From positions 62,001-126,000 of the forward strand of contig NZ_JACHLM010000001.1 in assembly GCF_014207965.1 (NCBI RefSeq): 64,000 nt of DNA, read 5' to 3'. The position numbers and the translations under genes were made by a program. This document shows positions 52,625 to 60,946 of this stretch, one piece after another (the first letter of the stretch is position 1; each line of letters begins with the position of its first letter). The notes under the pieces are model-generated. The model did no database searches, was not told where the DNA came from, and saw nothing but the letters and a program-made list of their open reading frames with translations. Source of the stretch: Brevundimonas bullata (GTDB lineage Bacteria > Pseudomonadota > Alphaproteobacteria > Caulobacterales > Caulobacteraceae).

Positions 52625-52796
52625 CGCTTCCCAAGAGGCCGCCCGCAAAGGCGGCGAGACCCCGACTGTCTAGCCAGAGCGGCGCGGCGTCCAGAGCCGG
52701 GTTATGTGGTCCCGAAATCTTGATCCGGCGCCCAGACCTTCGACTCGACTCGCCCATTGCCTTTCCTCATGCGCCCGCCCACCGTGACGGGACGAC

Positions 52797-54410
52797 ATGA
52801 TCACCTCCCCTGCCAGATCCGGTCCAGACGCCCATCAGGAATGGTGGCGAGGCGCCGTGATCTATCAGATCTATCCGCGCAGTTTCGCCGACACCAATGG
52901 CGACGGGATCGGCGACCTGAAGGGGATAACGGCCCATCTGGATCATGTCGCGTCGCTGGGCGTGGACGCGGTGTGGATCTCGCCCTTCTATCCCTCGCCG
53001 ATGAAGGACTTCGGCTACGACGTCGCCGACTATTGCGACGTCGATCCGGTGTTCGGGACCCTGGCCGATTTCGACGCCCTGCTGGCCAAGGCGCACGCTC
53101 TGGGGCTGAGGATCATCCTTGATCAGGTCTGGTCGCATACCTCGGACCAGCACCCGTGGTTTCAGGCCAGCCGACAGGACCGCACCAACGCCTTCGCCGA
53201 CTGGTACGTCTGGGCCGACGCCAAGGCCGATGGGTCCCCGCCGAACAACTGGCAGTCGGTCTTCGGCGGGCCGGGCTGGACCTGGGACGCGCGGCGCGGC
53301 CAGTATTATCAGCACAACTTCCTGGCCGAGCAGCCGCAACTGAACGGGCGCCATCCGGCGGTGCAGGAGGCCCTGCTGGCGGTGGGCAAGTTCTGGCTGG
53401 ATCGCGGGGTGGACGGCTTCCGCCTGGACGCCGTCAACTTCATGATCGGCGATCCGGGCTTGCGCAGTAATCCGCCCCTGCCGCCCGGCGGCAAGCGCAC
53501 CCGGCCCTTCGATTTTCAGGACAAGATCCACAACCAGTCGTCCCCCGACATCCTGCCCTTCCTGGAGCGGGTGCGGGCCCTGACCGACAGCTATAACGCC
53601 CGCTTCACCGTGGCCGAGGTCGCCGGCGACCACGCCGCGCGCGAGATGAAGCAATACACCGCCGACGCCCGGCGGCTGAACAGCGCCTACGGCTTCCTCT
53701 ACCTCTACGCCGAGCGGCTGACGGCGGACCTGATCGCGGCGGGCGCCGAGATGTGGCCGGGGGCTGAAGGCGAAGGCTGGCCTTCGTGGACCTTCTCCAA
53801 CCACGACGCGCCGCGCGCGGTGACGCGCTGGGCCGAGGGCCGCGATGAGCGCCGACTGGCCGAGATGCTGATGCTGCTGCTGGTCTGTCTGCGCGGCAAC
53901 GTCTTCGTCTATTACGGCGAGGAACTGGGCCTGCCGCAGGGCGAGGTGCCGTTCGAGCGGCTGGTCGATCCCGAGGCCATCGCCAACTGGCCCCAGACCC
54001 TGGGCCGCGACGGCGCCCGCACCCCGATGCCGTGGAAGGCCGACGCCCCCTTCGCCGGCTTCTCGACCGTTGAGCCCTGGCTGCCGATCGACGCGCGCCA
54101 TCCGGCGCTGGCGGTGGATGTTCAGGAGGCCGATCCGACGTCGATGCAGCACGCCACGCGCCGCATCCTGGCCCTGCGCCGCGCCCATCCGGCGCTGCGG
54201 GGCGACATGACGGTGCTGACGACGGAGCCGCTGCTGATCTTCAGCCGCGAGGGCGGCGGCGAGACCCTGCTGGCCGTGTTCAACCTGGGGCATGAGCCGC
54301 AGACCTGGGAGCAGCCCGAGGGCTATACCGTTATCGACGCCGTTTATATGGGCGAGGCGAACACTCTGCCGCCGCTGGGCGGGGTTCTGCTCCGCAAACA
54401 GCTGGGCTGA
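52797..54410 (+). CDS. GH13 alpha-glucosidase (oligo-1,6-glucosidase-like)
   Basis: The 537-residue enzyme hydrolyses alpha-glucosides. GH13 motifs are DQVWSHTSDQHPWF, the nucleophile Asp211 in VDGFRLDAVNFM, the acid/base Glu274 in FTVAEVAGDH, and Asp337 in FSNHDAPR. The protein opens WWRGAVIYQIYPRSFADTNG, typical of the alpha-glucosidase subfamily. It has no signal peptide, so it acts in the cytoplasm on imported sugars. It is divergent from a sugar transporter. Confidence 0.93.
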   Translation: MITSPARSGPDAHQEWWRGAVIYQIYPRSFADTNGDGIGDLKGITAHLDHVASLGVDAVWISPFYPSPMKDFGYDVADYCDVDPVFGTLADFDALLAKAHALGLRIILDQVWSHTSDQHPWFQASRQDRTNAFADWYVWADAKADGSPPNNWQSVFGGPGWTWDARRGQYYQHNFLAEQPQLNGRHPAVQEALLAVGKFWLDRGVDGFRLDAVNFMIGDPGLRSNPPLPPGGKRTRPFDFQDKIHNQSSPDILPFLERVRALTDSYNARFTVAEVAGDHAAREMKQYTADARRLNSAYGFLYLYAERLTADLIAAGAEMWPGAEGEGWPSWTFSNHDAPRAVTRWAEGRDERRLAEMLMLLLVCLRGNVFVYYGEELGLPQGEVPFERLVDPEAIANWPQTLGRDGARTPMPWKADAPFAGFSTVEPWLPIDARHPALAVDVQEADPTSMQHATRRILALRRAHPALRGDMTVLTTEPLLIFSREGGGETLLAVFNLGHEPQTWEQPEGYTVIDAVYMGEANTLPPLGGVLLRKQLG

Positions 54411-54443
54411 ATTCGCCCCGGATCTGGGTCAAGTCTCCCCCCA

Positions 54444-54475
54444 CCGCTCATCCCGGCGGACGCCGGGATGAGCGG
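54444..54475. repeat. Simple palindrome, family C core
   Basis: CCGCTCATCCCGGC / GCCGGGATGAGCGG with a 4-base loop, a perfect 14-bp stem. It lies 34 bp after the alpha-glucosidase stop, before the larger CTAGAGC element, and may end that transcript. Confidence 0.85.
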
Positions 54476-54612
54476 GATAGGGAATGGTCGCCATGCCGCG
54501 TCCATGAGAGAATTTCCGCTCAACTATCATCGAGTCCGCGCCCAACCGTTTCAATCTCACGCCATGTTGCAACGCACACGTTCCGGCAGCGCTCGACAAA
54601 CGCAAAAACTGG

Positions 54613-54743
54613 TCTAGAGCGAAATCGGTTCAGATGCCTTCGCATCCGAACCCAGAATATTCGCTCCAGCATCTATCCTGGAGCCTGATTCACGGCGTCG
54701 GTGGAAGCGCGAAGTGCTTCCACCTCAACCGATCAGGCTCTAG
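54613..54743. repeat. 131-bp structured element with CTAGAGC / GCTCTAG ends
   Basis: The ends are inverted copies: CTAGAGC...ATCGGTT at the left, and at the right, read inversely, CTAGAGCCTGATCGGTT. Inside are three stem-loops: GGTTCAGATG/CATCCGAACC, GCTCCAG/CTGGAGC and GGTGGAAGC/GCTTCCACC. GC content is visibly lower than the surroundings. It lies 38-168 bp before the dadA start, and the dadA frame stays open through part of it. It is MITE-like in ends and size, or a structured RNA leader. The remaining bases of the 370-bp gap from 54411 show only the family C palindrome. Confidence 0.75.
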
Positions 54744-54780
54744 GGAAACGGCGCGGGGAACTTCGCGTAAGGTCAAGACC

Positions 54781-56034
54781 ATGAAGATCGCAGTCCTGGG
54801 CGCCGGCGTCATCGGCGTGACGACGGCCCACTACCTGGCCAAGGCCGGCCATGAGGTCACGGTGATCGACCGCCAGAGCGGCCCGGCGCTGGAGACCAGC
54901 TTCGCCAATGCGGGCGAGATCTCGCCCGGCTATTCCTCGCCCTGGGCCGCGCCGGGCATCCCGGCCAAGGCGGTCAAGTGGCTGTTCATGCGCCACGCCC
55001 CGCTGATTTTGCAGCCCCAGGTCGATGTCGCCACCGTGCGCTGGCTGCTGGCCCTGCTGAGGAACTGCACCTCGGCCCGCTATGCGCTGAACAAGGCGCG
55101 GATGGTGCGCCTGGCCGACTACAGCCAAGAGGTTCAAACCGCGCTGAACGCCGAGCTGGGCCTGGACTACGACCACCGCACGCAAGGCACCCTGCAGCTG
55201 TTCCGCACCCAGAAGCAGCTGGACGGCATCTACAAGGACACCGAAGTCCTGCGCGAAGGCGGGGTGCCGTTCGAGGTGCTGGATCAGGACGGCTGCATCC
55301 GCGCCGAGCCGGGCCTGAAGGCCACCCGCGACCTGTTTGTCGGCGGCCTGCGCCTGCCCAAGGACGAGACCGGCGACTGCTTCAAATTCACCAACGCCCT
55401 GGGCGATGTGGCCGAGGGGCAAGGCGTGACCTTCCTCTACGACACAGCCATCAAGGCCCTGATCACCGACAAAGGCCGGATCAGCGGCGTCCAGACCGAC
55501 AAGGGCGTGATCACCGCCGACGCCTATGTGCTGGCGCTGGGGTCTTACTCGCCGCAGATGGTCAAGCCGCTGGGCATGACCCTGCCGGTCTATCCGGTGA
55601 AGGGCTATTCGATCACGGCTCCGATCATCAACGAGCCCGCCGCCCCCGTCTCGACCATCATGGACGAGAGCTACAAGGTGGCCATCACGCGCCTGGGCGA
55701 CCGCATCCGCGTCGGCGGCATGGCCGAGATTTCCGGCTATAACAACGTCCTGCCCGAGCCGCGTCGCAATACGCTGGAGCACTCGGTGGGGTCGTTGTTC
55801 CCCGGCGCCGGCGACCTGAAGGCGGCCAGCTACTGGTCCGGCCTGCGCCCCATGACGCCGGACGGCACCCCGGTCATCGGCGGAACCAGGTTCGACAACC
55901 TGTTCCTGAACACCGGCCACGGGACGCTCGGCTGGACCATGGCCTGCGGCTCGGCCCAGGTCATCGCCGACATCGTCAGCGGCAAGACCCCGGACATCGA
56001 GACGGCGGACCTGGGGATCGCGCGGTACGGGTGA
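54781..56034 (+). CDS. dadA: D-amino acid dehydrogenase, small subunit type
   Basis: The 417-residue FAD enzyme oxidises D-amino acids, mainly D-alanine, to keto acids. FAD-binding GAGVIGV is at residues 7-13; further family blocks are [31 protein letters not shown] and [16 protein letters not shown], ending [21 protein letters not shown] start at ATG 54781 because the FAD motif must be near the start. No alr gene follows, although dadA often pairs with dadX. Confidence 0.94.
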   Translation: MKIAVLGAGVIGVTTAHYLAKAGHEVTVIDRQSGPALETSFANAGEISPGYSSPWAAPGIPAKAVKWLFMRHAPLILQPQVDVATVRWLLALLRNCTSARYALNKARMVRLADYSQEVQTALNAELGLDYDHRTQGTLQLFRTQKQLDGIYKDTEVLREGGVPFEVLDQDGCIRAEPGLKATRDLFVGGLRLPKDETGDCFKFTNALGDVAEGQGVTFLYDTAIKALITDKGRISGVQTDKGVITADAYVLALGSYSPQMVKPLGMTLPVYPVKGYSITAPIINEPAAPVSTIMDESYKVAITRLGDRIRVGGMAEISGYNNVLPEPRRNTLEHSVGSLFPGAGDLKAASYWSGLRPMTPDGTPVIGGTRFDNLFLNTGHGTLGWTMACGSAQVIADIVSGKTPDIETADLGIARYG

Positions 56035-56042
56035 GCAACCTT

Positions 56043-56209
56043 CCTTCTCCCCTTGAGGGAGAAGGTGGCAGGCGGAGCCTGACGGATGAGGGGTGTGAGC
56101 ACCGCCCATCCGATCAAGGCCGAACGTCTGACCCACGACATTTCAACCGTCGCGTCGACACCCCTCACCCGGCCCTGACGGGCCACCTTCTCCCTCAAGG
56201 GGAGAAGGA
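56043..56209. repeat. Paired-arm palindromic element, family A
   Basis: Left arm: CTTCTCCCCTTGAGGGAGAAG hairpin, GTGG, CAGGCGGAGCCTG hairpin, GGATGAGGGGTGT. Right arm, inverted: the same first hairpin, GTGG, CCCGTCAGGG hairpin, GTGAGGGGTGT. It ends just before the cheE stop at a convergent junction with dadA. Confidence 0.87.
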
Positions 56210-56210
56210 T

Positions 56211-56663
56211 TTAGGTGCGCGCCTTCGCCGCCACCGACCGCAGACCGGCCAGCAGGGCGTCGCTGGTCGCGTCCGCCTGACAGCCGCCGGTCAGGATCAT
56301 CCGCATGGCCTGAACGTGGACGGCGACATTGGGCCAGCTCCAGGCGCCGCTGGACTGCATCCGATCGGCCACGTCACACAGGCTGTAGCCCGCGTCATAA
56401 AGGGGGCCGGTATCGAAGAAGCCCGCCGTCGCCAGCAGGGCCGAGGCCAGCCTGTAGACCTGCGGCTCCGAGCCCGGCGCGGCGGCGGCGACGACCAGCT
56501 CCAGCTCGGTGATGGTTCCCGCGACCGTGACCATCACGTCGTCGCGGTGACGCTCCAGCCGCTCATTGGCGCGACGCTCGACGTCCGCCAGGGTCCGGCC
56601 GCCCGGCTGGGCCATCTGGCGGGCCAGGCTGGTCTTGATCTTCAGGGTGCGGGCTTCGGTCAC
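56211..56663 (-). CDS. cheE: CheE-like protein of the major chemotaxis cluster
   Basis: The 150-residue protein occupies the position of cheE at the end of the Caulobacter major cluster. It is helical (TLADVERRANERLERHRDDV, QVYRLASALLATAGFF, VAVHVQAMRMILTGG) and soluble. CheE has no assigned mechanism. The name rests on gene order and general character rather than a motif. It begins 11 bp after the cheY-like gene. Confidence 0.7.
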   Translation of the reverse strand: MTEARTLKIKTSLARQMAQPGGRTLADVERRANERLERHRDDVMVTVAGTITELELVVAAAAPGSEPQVYRLASALLATAGFFDTGPLYDAGYSLCDVADRMQSSGAWSWPNVAVHVQAMRMILTGGCQADATSDALLAGLRSVAAKART

Positions 56664-56673
56664 TGAACGGTAC

Positions 56674-57264
56674 TCACAGGGCGACGCGCTGGGGCTTCAG
56701 CAGCATGTCGATGTCGGATTGATCCATATTGGCTTCGACGGCGGCGCCGACGTGAGTGGACAGGTCGCCCTGACGGCGTCCAGGCATGTTCAGCGGCGGC
56801 CCGAAGTTGCGCACGCGGCGATCAGGCCCGACGTAGTTCTCGCTCTCGACGAACTCGCGCTCGTCGCCGGCCAGCCACAGGATGCGTCGCAGAAGGACGG
56901 CGGGGGTCAGGGGCTTGGTGACCACGAAGCTGACGCCGCAGTCTCGGCCTTCCTGCACCTTGGCCTGAGAGGCGTGGCCGGTCAGCAGCATGATGGGGAT
57001 GAAGCGCAAGGGCGCCGGGGTCTCGCGCCGCAACCAGCGGGCGAAGGCGTAGCTGTCCATTTCCGGGTCGGAGCAGTCGATGACGATCAGATCGACGGCG
57101 CGGTTCTGGATGATGCGCACGGCGGCGGTGGCCGAGGCGCACTTGATCTGTTCCTTGACGCCGAAGCCCTGGAATACAGAGCTGAGCATGTCCAGCGCCT
57201 GCGGATTGTCGTCAATCAGCAGGACGATCGATTGCTCCAGATTGACCCGGTCGGCGGCGCTCAT
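56674..57264 (-). CDS. Response regulator with extended basic C-terminus (CheY-III position)
   Basis: The 196-residue protein has a receiver (VLLIDDNPQALDML; phospho-Asp in LIVIDCSDPEMDSYA; Lys in FVVTKPLTPAV) and a tail of about 70 residues with GPDRRVRNFGPPLNMPGRR. The pattern G-P-D-R-R...P-G-R-R recurs in alphaproteobacterial receivers of this type. It is longer than a plain CheY, and the phosphorylation pocket departs from D-x-x-M-P. I start at ATG 57264; a longer frame to 57297 overlaps cheU. Confidence 0.85.
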   Translation of the reverse strand: MSAADRVNLEQSIVLLIDDNPQALDMLSSVFQGFGVKEQIKCASATAAVRIIQNRAVDLIVIDCSDPEMDSYAFARWLRRETPAPLRFIPIMLLTGHASQAKVQEGRDCGVSFVVTKPLTPAVLLRRILWLAGDEREFVESENYVGPDRRVRNFGPPLNMPGRRQGDLSTHVGAAVEANMDQSDIDMLLKPQRVAL

Positions 57265-57268
57265 GAGA

Positions 57269-57625
57269 TCAGTCGAACAGCAGCAGGTCGCCGGCAACGG
57301 CGGCGGGCGCGGGTTCCGACAGCGGCCTGCCTCGGAACGACAGCTCGCGCAGACGGTCGGCCATCTCGGCCAGAGGCAGGGCGGCCAGGGCGGTGTCCAT
57401 CGGCTGATCCTCGGACAGGGCCGACGCCAGACCGGCCAGGGCGTCCACGCGCTGGCTCAGCACGTCAAAGGCCTGCATTCGCGTCAGGAAGGTCAGGCGC
57501 TGCTCGGCCGGAGCCAGGCGCAGCAGTTCGGACACCAGACCGCCGGCCTCGTCCACGCCCGCGCGGATGTCGTCCAGTTCGGCCGCGACCGCGCTCAACA
57601 GACCCTTGGCGTCGTATTGGCTCAT
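57269..57625 (-). CDS. cheU: CheU, small helical chemotaxis protein with CheZ-like D-x3-Q motif
   Basis: The 118-residue protein lies in the cheU position between cheD and the cheY-III gene. It is helical, with MQAFDVLSQRVDALAGLASA around Asp54 and Gln58. The D-x3-Q-R-V-D-x-L pattern matches the CheZ-like protein at 48969 (D-x3-Q-R-I-D-x-L) with identical spacing. Its ATG overlaps the cheD stop by one base. The function of CheU is not established; the CheZ-like reading is my inference. Confidence 0.7.
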   Translation of the reverse strand: MSQYDAKGLLSAVAAELDDIRAGVDEAGGLVSELLRLAPAEQRLTFLTRMQAFDVLSQRVDALAGLASALSEDQPMDTALAALPLAEMADRLRELSFRGRPLSEPAPAAVAGDLLLFD

Positions 57626-58170
57626 CAGAATAGCTCCAGCGCACCGGCGTCGACGGGCGGCAGACGCGGCGGCGTCGGACGCGGGGCGACCGCATCCGTG
57701 ACCGCGCGTTGCAGCGCCCGACCGGTCACCGGCCAGTAGTGTAGTCGACGCCCCCCGGCGCCCCTCAGGCTGGCGCCGACGACGGGAATGCCCTCGTCAG
57801 CCAGAAAGCGTTCGGCGAAGTCGGCGTTGGACGCGCCGACATCCTTGAGCGAGTCGAACATGCGGCCGCCGCCGAACAGCTTGGCCTCCAGACGGTCGCG
57901 ACGACCGCCGGCCTTCAGCACGTCGTTGATCAACAGCTCCATGGCATAGGCGCCGTAGCGACGCCCCGCGTCGGTCCCCGCCCCCGCGCCTTCGGGCAGC
58001 AGGAAGTGGTTCATGCCGCCGACCCCGGCCACGGGATCGCGCAGGCACATGGCGACGCAGCTGCCGAGCACGGTCGAGAGCACGACGTCGCGATCGGACG
58101 TCACATGGTGCTCGCCCTGGCCGACATGGACGCGCCTTTCGACCGTCTGCTGATCGCGGGCGGGGTTCAC
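57625..58170 (-). CDS. cheD: CheD chemoreceptor glutamine deamidase
   Basis: CheD deamidates receptor glutamines. The 181-residue protein has the catalytic Cys38 in [16 protein letters not shown] and the His in [13 protein letters not shown], with the family region [20 protein letters not shown] and FGGGRM. It overlaps cheY by 4 bp and cheU by one base. Confidence 0.95.
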   Translation of the reverse strand: MNPARDQQTVERRVHVGQGEHHVTSDRDVVLSTVLGSCVAMCLRDPVAGVGGMNHFLLPEGAGAGTDAGRRYGAYAMELLINDVLKAGGRRDRLEAKLFGGGRMFDSLKDVGASNADFAERFLADEGIPVVGASLRGAGGRRLHYWPVTGRALQRAVTDAVAPRPTPPRLPPVDAGALELF

Positions 58171-58556
58171 GTCAGCGGGCCGAACACGCCTTCCAGCTTC
58201 TCTTTCAGCTGGGCGGTGGTGAAGGGTTTGACCAGATAGTTGTTGACGCCGAACTGCACGGCGCGCTGCACCAGTTCGCGGTCGGCGCGGCCGGTCAGCA
58301 TGATGAAGGCGGTCTTGGACGTCGGCGGGTGGGCGCGGATGGCGCGCAGCAGGCCCAGGCCGTCCAGGTTCGGCATGTTGAAGTCGGAAATGATCAGATG
58401 CACCGGCTTGGTGATGGCCGCGCGCAGACCCAGCTCGCCGTCGGCGGCTTCGGAAATCTCACGCACGCCGATCTGTTGCAGGCTGTTGCGGATCAGGGAA
58501 CGCATGGTCAGCTGATCGTCGACGACCAGGACATTGAGGGCGGAAGCGGCGGGCAT
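58167..58556 (-). CDS. cheY: CheY response regulator (CheY-II position)
   Basis: The 129-residue receiver has [13 protein letters not shown], phospho-Asp in [14 protein letters not shown], Thr in IMLTGRAD and Lys in [11 protein letters not shown]. All receiver residues are intact. I start at ATG 58556 rather than the longer frame to 58607, which overlaps cheB. Confidence 0.94.
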   Translation of the reverse strand: MPAASALNVLVVDDQLTMRSLIRNSLQQIGVREISEAADGELGLRAAITKPVHLIISDFNMPNLDGLGLLRAIRAHPPTSKTAFIMLTGRADRELVQRAVQFGVNNYLVKPFTTAQLKEKLEGVFGPLT

Positions 58557-58567
58557 ACGAGTAGTCC

Positions 58568-59608
58568 TTACGCAACAGGCTTTGAGGCGGGGGCGCCGGC
58601 GGCGCACAGATCGAGGATGGCGGGGGCGAGACGGGGCAGAGACAGCTGGCGCTCGACGGCGCCCAGCTCGAAGGCGGCGCGGGGCATGCCGTAGACGACG
58701 CAGGACTGCTCGTCCTGGCCCAGGGAGCGGGCGCCGGCCTGACGCATGGCCAGCAGACCCTTGGCCCCGTCCTTGCCCATGCCGGTCAGGATCACCCCGG
58801 TCATGGGGCGGCCCAGACGGGCGACCGAGTTGAACAGGACGTCCACCGACGGGCGATGGCCGTTGACCGGGTCGGCGGCGACCAGACGGCAGCGGCTGCC
58901 CGACACCTCCAGATGGGTCTCGCCGCCGGGGGCGATATAGACGTGACCGGGCATCAGGGGGGCGCCGTCCACGGCCTCGGTGACGGTGGCGCCGGACGCC
59001 TTGTCCAGACGCGCCGCGAAGCTCTTGGTGAAGGTGGCGGGCATGTGCTGCGTCACCACCGTCGCCGGACAGTTGGCCGGGAAGGCCGACAGGATGTTCA
59101 GCAGAGCTTCCACCCCGCCGGTCGAGGCGCCGATGGCCAGGATGTGGTTGGGGTCGGCGCGATAGGCGCCGTCCACCGCCTTGGCCTCGCGCGTTTCCAG
59201 CGGGCGCACGCGCGAGCGGGCGGCGATCTTCACCTTCTCGGCCAGGTCGCCGAAGGCCTCCTGGGCCGAGACGCCGGGGGCGGGTTTGGCCACGGCGTCG
59301 ACCGCGCCGATTTCCAGCGCCGCCAGGGTGACGTCGGTGCCCGCCTGGGTCAGGGTCGAGACCATGACCACCGGCATGGGCCGCAGCCGCATGATCTTTT
59401 CGAGGAATTCCAGCCCGTTCATATTGGGCATCTCGACGTCGAGGGTGATGACGTCGGGGTTCAGTTCCTTGATCGCGGCGCGGGCCTCCAATGGATCGGC
59501 GGCCGTGCCGACCACGGCGATCTCGGGGTCGCGGCGCAGGACGGCGCTGATCAGGCTGCGCATGGTGGCGCTGTCGTCAACGATCAGGACGCGCACAGGA
59601 TGGCTCAT
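58568..59608 (-). CDS. cheB: CheB chemotaxis methylesterase, major cluster
   Basis: The 346-residue protein has a receiver ([14 protein letters not shown]; Asp in [20 protein letters not shown]) and a catalytic domain with Ser in [13 protein letters not shown], His in [13 protein letters not shown] and Asp in [12 protein letters not shown]. An open frame to 60109 is a shadow of cheR. The start overlaps the cheR stop by 4 bp. Confidence 0.95.
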   Translation of the reverse strand: MSHPVRVLIVDDSATMRSLISAVLRRDPEIAVVGTAADPLEARAAIKELNPDVITLDVEMPNMNGLEFLEKIMRLRPMPVVMVSTLTQAGTDVTLAALEIGAVDAVAKPAPGVSAQEAFGDLAEKVKIAARSRVRPLETREAKAVDGAYRADPNHILAIGASTGGVEALLNILSAFPANCPATVVTQHMPATFTKSFAARLDKASGATVTEAVDGAPLMPGHVYIAPGGETHLEVSGSRCRLVAADPVNGHRPSVDVLFNSVARLGRPMTGVILTGMGKDGAKGLLAMRQAGARSLGQDEQSCVVYGMPRAAFELGAVERQLSLPRLAPAILDLCAAGAPASKPVA

Positions 59609-60471
59609 GCGCGGCCTCCCAGGCGATAGGCCGTCAGGCCGCAGGTCTGCAGCTGCGCCGTCGCGGGGCCGCTGACGCGCTCGGAGTGGCCGATGTAGAG
59701 GGTCGCGCCGGGGGTCATCATCGGGGTGAAGCGGCTCCAGACCATTTCCTGGGTCGCGTCGTCGAAGTAGATGACCACGTTGCGGCAGAAGATGACGCCG
59801 AACTTGCCCTTCATCGGCCAGTCGCCGATCAGGTTCAGCTCGCGGAAAGACACCAGGCGACGCAGGGTCGCGTCGGCGCTGAACTGGCCCGGCGAACCGG
59901 GGACCGGGGTGAAATGCTTGCGGCCAGACGCCGGCACCGGCGACAGCAGCTCGTCGGAATAGATCCCCGCCGCGCCCTCGGCCACCATATTGGGGTCGAT
60001 GTCGGTGGCCAGGATGCGCACGTCCAGATCCGCCGCTTCCGGCAGGACGTCCAGCACGGTCAGAGCCATGGAATAGGGCTCCTGTCCGTTGGAACAGGCC
60101 GCCGACCACAGGCGCACGCGCCCGCCGGCCCGCGCCCGCGCCGCCAGTTCCGGCATGACCTGATCGCGCAGGTGATCGAAGTGGTGCGGCTCGCGATAGA
60201 AGCGGGTGACGTTGGTGGTCAGGGCCGCGGTCATGGCCTGACGCTCGTCAACGCCTTCCACGCCCTCGATCAGGGCGCAGTAGTCGCGGAAGCTGCGCAG
60301 ACCCAACACGCGCAGCCGCTTGGCCAGGCGTGAGTAAACCAGCGCGGCCTTGCCTTCGCTCAGGGCGATGCCGGCGTAGGCGTGCAGGGTTTGGGCGATG
60401 TGGCGGAAGTCCTCGGCGGTGAAGACGAACTCGCCTTCGACCAGGGATCCGCGCCCGGCGGCGTTCGTCAT
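59605..60471 (-). CDS. cheR: CheR chemotaxis methyltransferase, major cluster
   Basis: The 288-residue SAM-dependent enzyme has [53 protein letters not shown] and [20 protein letters not shown]. It overlaps cheW by 4 bp and cheB by 4 bp. Compared with the second-cluster CheR it keeps the usual length. Confidence 0.95.
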   Translation of the reverse strand: MTNAAGRGSLVEGEFVFTAEDFRHIAQTLHAYAGIALSEGKAALVYSRLAKRLRVLGLRSFRDYCALIEGVEGVDERQAMTAALTTNVTRFYREPHHFDHLRDQVMPELAARARAGGRVRLWSAACSNGQEPYSMALTVLDVLPEAADLDVRILATDIDPNMVAEGAAGIYSDELLSPVPASGRKHFTPVPGSPGQFSADATLRRLVSFRELNLIGDWPMKGKFGVIFCRNVVIYFDDATQEMVWSRFTPMMTPGATLYIGHSERVSGPATAQLQTCGLTAYRLGGRA

Positions 60472-60941
60472 GCGGCTTCGGCTTCGCTTTCGGCCGGCAG
60501 AACGTGCTCCAGATCAATCAGGCTGATCATGCGGCCGCCTTCGACGGCGAAGATGCCCTTGACGAAGGTCTTCACGTGGTCGCTGGCGACGTCGGGCGTC
60601 GGCTGGATCGTCGAATCGGTCAGTTGCACGATGTCCGACACGGCGTCGACCAGCAGGCCGACCAGACGCTTGCCGATATGGGCCACCATGATGACGTGGC
60701 GGGCGGTCGGCTCGGCCGTGGCCAGGCCGAAGCGGGCGCCCAGGTCGATGATCGGCAGGACGATGCCGCGCAGGTTGATCACGCCCTTCATGTAGGAGGG
60801 CGAGCGCGGCAGCGGGGTCGCCGGGGTCCAGCCGCGGATCTCGCGGACGTTCATGATGTCGACGCAGAATTCCTGCTCGCCGATGCGGAAGGCGATCAGT
60901 TCCCGGTCAGTGCCGGCGACGTTGGAAGTGACTTCGGTCAT
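60468..60941 (-). CDS. cheW: CheW coupling protein, major cluster
   Basis: The 157-residue protein has [20 protein letters not shown], the core [20 protein letters not shown] and [18 protein letters not shown]. It docks CheA to receptors. It lies 5 bp after cheA and overlaps cheR by 4 bp. Confidence 0.96.
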   Translation of the reverse strand: MTEVTSNVAGTDRELIAFRIGEQEFCVDIMNVREIRGWTPATPLPRSPSYMKGVINLRGIVLPIIDLGARFGLATAEPTARHVIMVAHIGKRLVGLLVDAVSDIVQLTDSTIQPTPDVASDHVKTFVKGIFAVEGGRMISLIDLEHVLPAESEAEAA

Positions 60942-60946
60942 GTTAC

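Noticed and set aside
52767..54293. A 508-codon minus-strand open frame opposite the alpha-glucosidase
   Set aside because: All GH13 catalytic motifs are on the plus strand; the minus frame has none.
54613..54743. The CTAGAGC element as a tRNA or known riboswitch
   Set aside because: No cloverleaf, TTC loop or CCA end, and no riboswitch core that I recognise.
54733..56136. A 467-codon minus-strand open frame opposite dadA
   Set aside because: dadA motifs are complete on the plus strand, and the minus frame has no start signal or domain.
8522..56209. The recurring repeats as a CRISPR array
   Set aside because: Copies are kilobases apart, face each other as inverted arms, and have no regular spacers or cas genes.
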